Shown: in pieces, positions 1-5,475 of the stretch
Layout: the number at the start of each line of letters is the position of its first letter
Numbering within the stretch: position 1 is the stretch's first letter
Origin: Paracoccaceae bacterium
GTDB lineage: Bacteria > Pseudomonadota > Alphaproteobacteria > Rhodobacterales > Rhodobacteraceae
Length of the DNA stretch: 5,475 nt
Assembly (NCBI GenBank): GCA_003551745.1
Contig: PUNI01000278.1
Span: 1-5,475, forward strand
Direction: 5' to 3'
The notes under the pieces: model-generated
What the model saw: only the letters and a program-made list of their open reading frames with translations
What the model was told of the DNA's origin: nothing
The model's database searches: none
Program-made: the position numbers and the translations under genes

Positions 1-2743
1 CCTGGTCGGATTTGTAGTTCCCGGTCAGCACATGCATGATCAGGTTCACGCCGAAGCGATGCGCGATCTCGCGCTGCCGCTCGCCGGCCTGGCCGCGGCC
101 AATCTGCATCATCGGCTGGCCGCGTTCGTTTACCGCCCAGGCCGAGGCCCAGTCATTGCCGCCCACCACCACCGGCGTCACCCCGTCGTTGAGGTTGCGG
201 AACGGCATCCCCTCGACCAGCTCGGCATCCGGCGGCGACGCCTCTACCCAGACCTCGCCACTATGCCGGCCGGGGAAATCCTGGATCAGGTAGAAGGTGC
301 GGGTCAGCACATGGTCGTCGGGGACCGGTTCCAGCGGCGGGATGTCGAGCGGTCGGGCGATCTCCTGCAGCCGCCGGCCGTTGGGCGAGGAGAAGCCGAA
401 GCCCGCCATGTCGGCGTCGCGGGTGTCGAAGAGGATCATGCCGCCGCCGCGCAGATAGCGGTTCAGCCGGGCATAGGCGGCTTCCGAAGGCGTCGGCGTG
501 TCGGCGGTGATCGGCCAGTAGAGGAAGGGAAAGAAGGCCAGTTCGTCGTTCTCCAGATCGATCCCGATCGGTTCGGCCGGTTCGACCGTCGTGCGCTGGA
601 ACAGCGTCTGCGAGATGCCGCGCAGCCCGGCGGCGGCGACCTGATCGACCCGCGGATCGCCGGTCAGCACATGGGCCAGAACCACCTCGGCGGTGGCGGT
701 CAGCGCGAGGCGGTCGTCGGCCGCCGTCTCCGCCTGCCCCGGCGCCGGCATCATCACCAGCGCCAGACCGGCCAGCATCGCCGCCGTCGCCCGCGCCCCG
801 ACGAGCCGTCCCGAGAGCCAGAGCGCGGCGAGGATGTCGGCCATCAGCAGGACGAGCGCCCCGCCGAGGAAGGCGCCCTTCAGCGGCGTCTCCCGCGGCG
901 CGACCAACCCCTCGACCGGCACCCGCGCGGGCCAGGCGACCGGCGCCAGCACCGTCTCTTCGCCCACGGCGTTGACGGCAAGCCGTCGGTCGGAGGCGGC
1001 ATAGACGCCGGGCGGCAGGTCGGGGCCGATGCCTTCGCCCGCCAGCGCCTCGGCCAGCGCCTCGCCGGGCACGCCGGGCAGGCTGCCGGCCTCGCCCACG
1101 GTGCCGAAACCGTCCACAAGCCGCTCGGCGACCCAGGTGGAACCGGCGAGTTCCTCGGCATCTGGGCGCGCGGGCCGGGTGGAGACGGCCAGCCGCTCCA
1201 GCATCTGCACGAAGAGGCCAGAGATCGGCAGCGTCGACCATTCGGCGCTGGCGGTGACATGAAACAGCACCACCTGGCCCTGCCCCAGATGCCTGCGGGT
1301 GACCAGCGGCGTGCCGTCGGCGAGCCTCGCGATGCTGCGCTCGGCCAGCTCCGGGTCGGGCTGGGCCAGCACCTGGCTCTGGACGGTCACATCGGGCGGC
1401 ACCGCGAGGCCGTAGAAGGGCGAGTCCTCGTCGAAGGGCATAAGCGCCTGCGGCTCGCCCCAGCTCATGGCACCGCCGACCGTGCGCCCGCCCGCCCGCA
1501 GCCGCACCGGCATCAGGGGGTCGAGCTCGCCGCGGCCGACATCGCTGCCGGCCAGACGCGGCCCGGCGAAGCGCACCAGAAGCCCGCCATCCTCGATCCA
1601 TTCGGCCAGCATGTCGGTCTCCAGTTCGGTGACGCGGGCGATGTCGGCGAGCACGATCACGTCGGGCGCGGCGAGCAGGATGTCGTCGATCCCGCCGTCG
1701 ATCAGGTCGGCCGTGGGCTCCAGCGCCTGGCGCAGATAGTAGAGCGGCGAGAGCAGTTCGAGCCCCTCGCGCCCGTCGCGCGGGGCCAGAAGCGCCACCT
1801 TGCGGCGCTGCAGCGCGTCATCGGCCAGGGTCACCGTCCCCGCCGTGCGCTGGCCGGCGATCTGGAAGCGGGTGACGCGGTTGCGCAACTCCGGCTGCAG
1901 CGACAGCGACAGCTCCGCCGCATCCGAACCCGCGGCAAACTCCACGCTGCCGCGCGCCAGTTCGCGCTCGACGCCGGATGGGTCGGGGCCATGGGCGGTG
2001 ATCACCGCTTCCGAGGCTGTATCGGTCGGGCTGCGCAGCGCGGTGAGCCGGATCAGCCCGCTGTCGAACACCGCCGGGCGCAGGGCGAGGATGGGGCGCG
2101 GGCTTTCCACCACCCGCAGCGGTCCGCGCGCCTCCAGGGCCTCGATCAGACCCGCGCGGCTGTCGCGGGCCAGCCCGTCCGACAGCCAGACGGTCTCGAA
2201 ACCCTCGTCGGGCAGCGCCGCCAGGAACGCGTCGCGGCGGCCTTCGTCGGGCTCCCATGGCCGCGGCTGCAGGCTGCCGATGCGCTCGGCCCAGTGATCG
2301 GCGGACCGGAAGGCAATCTCCCCCGGCGGCGGGTCGGTGAGCGGCACCACCGCCACCGCGCGGCCGGCGCGCCCGGCTTCGGCCAGCAGATCGGCGATGC
2401 GCGCCTCGTGGCGCTGCCAGTCGCGCGCACTGGCCCAGCTGGCGTCGGACAGGATCAGCAGGGGGGCGGTCGTCTCGCTGCGCGGCTGGGGGTTCAGCAC
2501 CGGGCCGGAGAAGCCGATGATGACGGCGGCCACCGCCAGCATCCTCAGCGCCAGCAGCCACCACGGCGTCTTGTCGGTCTCGGTCTCGTCCTCCTTGAGC
2601 CCGAGCAGCAGCGCGACGCCGGGAAAGCGGCGGATCACCGGCGCCGGCGGCACCGCGCGCAGCAGCCACCACAGCACCGGCAGCGCCAGCAGCGCCAGCA
2701 GCAGGCCGGGCGCGGCGAAGCCGAGGGGGCCGAGCGTCATCAT
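1..2743 (-). CDS. BatA-anchored DUF4159 membrane protein (partial, 3' end beyond window)
   Basis: The reading frame is open for 914 codons from ATG at 2743 to the left edge, with no stop, so only the extreme C-terminus is missing. Residues 1-83 resemble the BatA/aerotolerance N-terminal region: a hydrophobic segment at about 9-28, a basic loop, then a second segment at about 61-83 starting with PWWLLALR. A VWA-like region follows from about 95 (LLILSD). A glutamine-amidotransferase-like region spans about 316-515 and includes GGLLVRFAGPRLAG. Another membrane segment lies at about 623-644, and a short hydrophobic stretch at 654-669. DUF4159 fills about 686-914, with FFPFLYWPI (737-745), GGGMILFDTRD (766-776), FYLIQDFPGR (817-826) and LTGNYKSDQ (906-914). 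Basic loops after segments 1 and 3 suggest that both large soluble parts face the periplasm. The start overlaps the DUF58 stop by four bases (ATGA); a second in-frame ATG follows immediately, and no strong Shine-Dalgarno is visible, so coupled translation is likely. The 914 residues contain no cysteine. Family membership is confident; molecular function is unknown. Confidence 0.93.
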   Translation of the reverse strand, partial: MMTLGPLGFAAPGLLLALLALPVLWWLLRAVPPAPVIRRFPGVALLLGLKEDETETDKTPWWLLALRMLAVAAVIIGFSGPVLNPQPRSETTAPLLILSDASWASARDWQRHEARIADLLAEAGRAGRAVAVVPLTDPPPGEIAFRSADHWAERIGSLQPRPWEPDEGRRDAFLAALPDEGFETVWLSDGLARDSRAGLIEALEARGPLRVVESPRPILALRPAVFDSGLIRLTALRSPTDTASEAVITAHGPDPSGVERELARGSVEFAAGSDAAELSLSLQPELRNRVTRFQIAGQRTAGTVTLADDALQRRKVALLAPRDGREGLELLSPLYYLRQALEPTADLIDGGIDDILLAAPDVIVLADIARVTELETDMLAEWIEDGGLLVRFAGPRLAGSDVGRGELDPLMPVRLRAGGRTVGGAMSWGEPQALMPFDEDSPFYGLAVPPDVTVQSQVLAQPDPELAERSIARLADGTPLVTRRHLGQGQVVLFHVTASAEWSTLPISGLFVQMLERLAVSTRPARPDAEELAGSTWVAERLVDGFGTVGEAGSLPGVPGEALAEALAGEGIGPDLPPGVYAASDRRLAVNAVGEETVLAPVAWPARVPVEGLVAPRETPLKGAFLGGALVLLMADILAALWLSGRLVGARATAAMLAGLALVMMPAPGQAETAADDRLALTATAEVVLAHVLTGDPRVDQVAAAGLRGISQTLFQRTTVEPAEPIGIDLENDELAFFPFLYWPITADTPTPSEAAYARLNRYLRGGGMILFDTRDADMAGFGFSSPNGRRLQEIARPLDIPPLEPVPDDHVLTRTFYLIQDFPGRHSGEVWVEASPPDAELVEGMPFRNLNDGVTPVVVGGNDWASAWAVNERGQPMMQIGRGQAGERQREIAHRFGVNLIMHVLTGNYKSDQ

Positions 2744-3626
2744 GCCCGCACCCGTTGCAGCGCGTGGTAGAGCCACATCAGCGCGCCCAGGGGCGCGTCA
2801 CCGGTATGGTGGCAGTCGAAATGCCAGCCGGTCAGCCGCGCCAGATCGGCCAACCGGTCCTTCCGCTCGGCGAGGCGCTGAAGATAGCGCCCCCGCAGGT
2901 CGCCTGCCTTCAGCGTCTCGTGGCGCAATCCGCCGCCCATGCTCTCGAAGATGGTGCGGCCGTCGAAGGGGAACGCCTCCTCGACCGGATCGAGCACCAT
3001 CACCAGCGCGCCCTTCACGCCGCGGTCGGCGGCCGAGGTCAGGGCAGCCTCGACCGCGCCGATGTCGCCGAGGAAATCCGACAGGAACACCGCCCGGGCA
3101 TGCGGCGCCAGGCCCGAGATCTCCGGCGCGCCGTAGTCCGACACGCCCGGATCGCAGAGCCGGGCGGCCAGCCGCTGCAGCTGCAGCTGCCCCGAGCGCG
3201 GCGGCAGATCGGCCGAGGTCAGCCCCACCCGCTCGCCGGCGCGCACCAGCAGGACCGCGAGCGCCAGCGCGAGCAACTGCGCCCGCGACGCTTTCGGGGC
3301 ACGATCCCGCGCCCCCGAGAACTCCATCGAGCGCGCCGCATCCACCCACAGCGACACCGACTGCGCCGCCTGCCATTCGCGCTCGCGGACGAAATGCTGG
3401 TCCGACCGGCCCGAGCGGCGCCAGTCGATCATGCGCATCTGGTCGATGTCGCTGGCCGGGCGATACTGCCAGAACTCGTCGCCGATCCCGGCGCGCCGGC
3501 GCCCGTGCTCGCCCAGCATCACCGTGGCAGCCAGATGCTCGGCATCGGCCAGGAGCGGCGGCAGGTTCGACGCGAGCCCCTCGGCCCGGTGCCGCAGACC
3601 CGCTGCGGGAAGGGCGTCGGCCGCGC

Positions 3627-3630
<4 letters not shown>
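2740..3630 (-). CDS. DUF58 domain-containing protein (VWA-like fold)
   Basis: This 296-residue protein has the DUF58 core: RRRAGIGDEFWQYRP (44-58), then D61, MIDWRRSGRSDQHFVRERE (67-85) and a VWA-like strand LWVDAARSM (94-102). A second acidic motif, FLSDFLGD, lies at 182-189. No membrane segment or signal peptide is evident, so it is probably cytoplasmic. DUF58 proteins are typically encoded directly after MoxR ATPases and are presumed to be their VWA-type partners. The start is TTG at 3630, overlapping the MoxR stop as TTGA, with GAGG seven bases upstream. No in-frame ATG exists before the conserved region, so TTG is the best choice. The MIDAS-like motif reads D-A-A-R-S, where a metal-binding VWA would have DxSxS, so metal binding may be weak or absent. 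The gene overlaps the next by four bases (ATGA). Length and motif order look intact. The biochemical role is unknown. Confidence 0.94.
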
Positions 3631-4628
<998 letters not shown>

Positions 4629-4634
4629 GGGCTG

Positions 4635-4640
4635 CCCTCC
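4635..4640 (-). promoter_or_regulatory. Ribosome binding site of the MoxR ATPase gene
   Basis: GGAGGG on the minus strand, six bases before ATG at 4628. This is the strongest Shine-Dalgarno match among the genes here, and it decides the start against the upstream in-frame ATG at 4652, since it would lie inside the longer frame. Confidence 0.8.
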
Positions 4641-4673
4641 GTTTTCAGCCATTCCTTGCCTGCTGTGGTTGCG

Positions 4674-4700
4674 CCCGTCAATTCGGCCCGATCAATTCGG
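4674..4700. repeat. Tandem direct repeat in the divergent promoter region
   Basis: Two adjacent copies of CCCG(A)TCAATTCGG occupy 4674-4686 and 4687-4700. They are identical except for one extra A in the second copy. The shared nonamer TCAATTCGG recurs at 14-base spacing. The location, 46-72 bases upstream of the MoxR start and just upstream of the candidate DUF1285 promoter, would suit a regulator binding site, but no known operator was recognised and a recent small duplication is equally possible. Confidence 0.55.
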
Positions 4701-4712
4701 TGCAGCGCAGGC

Positions 4713-4740
4713 GTGACCTTGGGCTCAACGGGTTTATATG
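4713..4740 (+). promoter_or_regulatory. Candidate sigma-70-like promoter for the DUF1285 gene
   Basis: GTGACC (4713-4718) and TATATG (4735-4740) are separated by 16 bases, each matching four of six positions of the TTGACA/TATAAT consensus. A transcript would start near 4747, leaving a leader of about 35 bases before ATG at 4782. The A/T-rich -10 stands out from the GC-rich surroundings. Alphaproteobacterial promoters are loosely conserved, so this remains a candidate. Confidence 0.35.
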
Positions 4741-4781
4741 TCACCCTGACCCCTCTCGCCCAGAGCAAGTTGGACAAAACC

Positions 4782-5384
4782 ATGAGCACGCAAGACAATG
4801 TGACCCGCGCCACCATGCCCAGCGCCGAGGGCATTGCCGAGGCGGCGCAGGCGGCGGCGAAGGGTGGCAAACTGCCGCCGGTGCATCTGTGGGATCCGCC
4901 CTATTGCGGCGATCTGGATATCCGCATCAAACGCGACGGCACCTGGTATTACCTGGGCACGCCCATCGGCCGGGCTTCGCTGGTGCGGCTGTTTTCCACC
5001 ATCCTGAAGCTGGAAGATGGCCGGTATTACCTTGTCACCCCGGTCGAGAAGGTGGGCATCACCGTCGATGACGCGCCCTTCGTGGCCGTAGATTTCACCG
5101 CCCGGGGCGAGGGGCGCGAGCAGGTGCTGCGCTTTCAGACCAATGTCGGCGACTTTGTCGAGGCCGGCGCGGAGCACCCGATCAGGGTGGAGCGCGACCC
5201 CGAAACCGGCGAGCCCGCGCCTTATGTGATGGTGCGTGCCGGGCTCGAGGCGCTGATCGACCGCAAGAGCTTCTACCGGCTGGTCGAGCTGGGCGCGCAT
5301 GAGGAGCACGAGGGCGCGCGCTGGTTCGGGCTGTGGTCCGGCGGGCGGTTCTTTCCGGTGATCCCGTCGGAGGAACTGCCCTGA
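4782..5384 (+). CDS. DUF1285 domain-containing protein
   Basis: The 200-residue product matches DUF1285 (Pfam PF06938) throughout. After a 30-residue alanine-rich, probably flexible N-terminus come LPPVHLWDPPYCGDLDIRIK (31-50), DGTWYYLGTPIGRASLVRLF (52-71), RYYLVTPVEKVGI (81-93), and a second half with FQTNVGDFV (118-126) and LIDRKSFYRLVELG (158-171). There is no signal peptide or membrane segment, so it is likely cytoplasmic. Crystal structures of family members show a two-domain fold, and a signalling role has been suggested, but no function is established. ATG at 4782 starts just before the expected N-terminus. Its Shine-Dalgarno is weak (at best GGAC, 4772-4775). The in-frame ATG at 4815 has none and would remove 11 residues. 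It is transcribed away from the MoxR operon, and the frame is undamaged. Confidence 0.93.
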   Translation: MSTQDNVTRATMPSAEGIAEAAQAAAKGGKLPPVHLWDPPYCGDLDIRIKRDGTWYYLGTPIGRASLVRLFSTILKLEDGRYYLVTPVEKVGITVDDAPFVAVDFTARGEGREQVLRFQTNVGDFVEAGAEHPIRVERDPETGEPAPYVMVRAGLEALIDRKSFYRLVELGAHEEHEGARWFGLWSGGRFFPVIPSEELP

Positions 5385-5405
5385 GCCCACCGGGCGGCGG
5401 GCTTG
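5382..5405 (+). other. Stem-loop at the DUF1285 stop codon, not a typical terminator
   Basis: AGCCC (5384-5388) pairs with GGGCT (5399-5403), with an inner CC/GG pair after an A/C mismatch and G-U wobbles outside. It overlaps the stop codon. It is followed by a run of six A (5408-5413), not T, so it does not fit an intrinsic terminator on the plus strand. It may slow or protect the 3' end of the message, or be a chance effect of GC-rich sequence. Confidence 0.3.
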
Positions 5406-5475
5406 CGAAAAAACCTTTGCTTGACTCGGCTCAAGGTCCGAGAGGAGGGCAGCGCCTGCCGTCACGCCGGAGGCG
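5406..5475. other. Gene-free right end with small inverted repeats
   Basis: No convincing coding frame, tRNA or known RNA motif is seen. The stretch holds two mutually exclusive five-base stems: CTTGA/TCAAG (5420-5424 with 5431-5435) and CTCGG/CCGAG (5425-5429 with 5438-5442). A longer stem follows: CGCCT, bulged G, CCG (5453-5461) pairing with CGGAGGCG (5468-5475) around a six-base loop. It could be the leader or promoter region of a gene beyond the edge, or a terminator whose T-run lies outside the window. Confidence 0.35.

Larger units (their letters stand above)
4629..4781. promoter_or_regulatory. Divergent intergenic region between MoxR and DUF1285 genes
   Basis: This 153-bp gap is the only substantial non-coding space before the right end and must hold the start signals for both directions. 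It is visibly richer in A/T than the flanking genes. For the plus strand a plausible promoter is listed separately. For the minus strand, TTGACG (4681-4676) and TTGATC (4695-4690) resemble -35 boxes, but neither has a good -10 box at 17 bases. TATAAA (4738-4733) resembles a -10 box but lacks a recognisable -35. The leftward promoter therefore stays unassigned. No riboswitch or small gene was recognised. Confidence 0.6.

Noticed and set aside
261..2672. Minus-strand frames of 446 and 284 residues within the DUF4159 gene
   Set aside because: They are out of frame with the gene, alanine/arginine/glycine-rich and motif-free, as expected for shadows in GC-rich DNA.
32..2770. A plus-strand open frame of 912 codons
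   Set aside because: It is the exact codon-register antisense of the DUF4159 gene. High GC removes stops from that frame. Its arginine-, histidine- and glutamine-rich composition shows no domain, while the minus strand gives clear family motifs.
3174..3190. A GCTGCA-type palindromic repeat inside the DUF58 gene
   Set aside because: It simply encodes alternating glutamine and leucine codons (QLQLQ). No regulatory role is indicated.
4629..4652. An eight-residue N-terminal extension of the MoxR ATPase from ATG at 4652
   Set aside because: The strong GGAGGG site would fall inside the extended frame, six bases before ATG at 4628. The upstream ATG has no properly spaced site.
4734..5465. A 243-residue minus-strand frame opposite the DUF1285 gene
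   Set aside because: It is antisense to a well-supported gene and shows no recognisable domain. The DUF1285 frame explains the coding signal.

Overview
The window is very GC-rich and densely coding, with little space between genes. Protein content and gene order point to an alphaproteobacterium, most likely of the Rhodobacteraceae/Rhodobacterales. That placement is inference from family resemblance, with no database search behind it.

Layout. Three genes lie on the minus strand and read leftward from about 4628: a MoxR-family AAA+ ATPase (3627-4628), a DUF58 protein with a VWA-like fold (2740-3630), and a large membrane protein (1-2743) with an N-terminal BatA-type anchor, VWA-like and glutamine-amidotransferase-like domains, and a C-terminal DUF4159 domain. 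The large protein runs off the left edge, so it has a start but no stop here. Adjacent genes overlap by 4 bases (TTGA, then ATGA), which indicates one polycistronic, translationally coupled transcript. A 153-bp divergent intergenic region (4629-4781) separates them from a plus-strand DUF1285 gene (4782-5384). The last 91 bp (5385-5475) carry no gene that I can identify, but are rich in small inverted repeats.

How the genes may work together. MoxR ATPases are generally encoded beside VWA-domain proteins and are thought to act with them as chaperone-like machines that activate or assemble other protein complexes. Here the ATPase and DUF58 protein would be cytoplasmic. The BatA/DUF4159 protein would be the inner-membrane partner, with most of its mass in the periplasm. 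The client of this module is not revealed by the sequence. DUF1285 proteins have no settled function; the divergent arrangement makes shared regulation possible but does not prove it.

The module is recognisable, not wholly new, but its biochemical role is undescribed as far as the sequence can tell. The points most worth following are the cysteine-free DUF4159 protein with its evidently non-catalytic amidotransferase-like domain, the TTG-started coupled DUF58 gene with an altered MIDAS motif, a tandem repeat in the divergent promoter region, and the inverted repeats at the right end.
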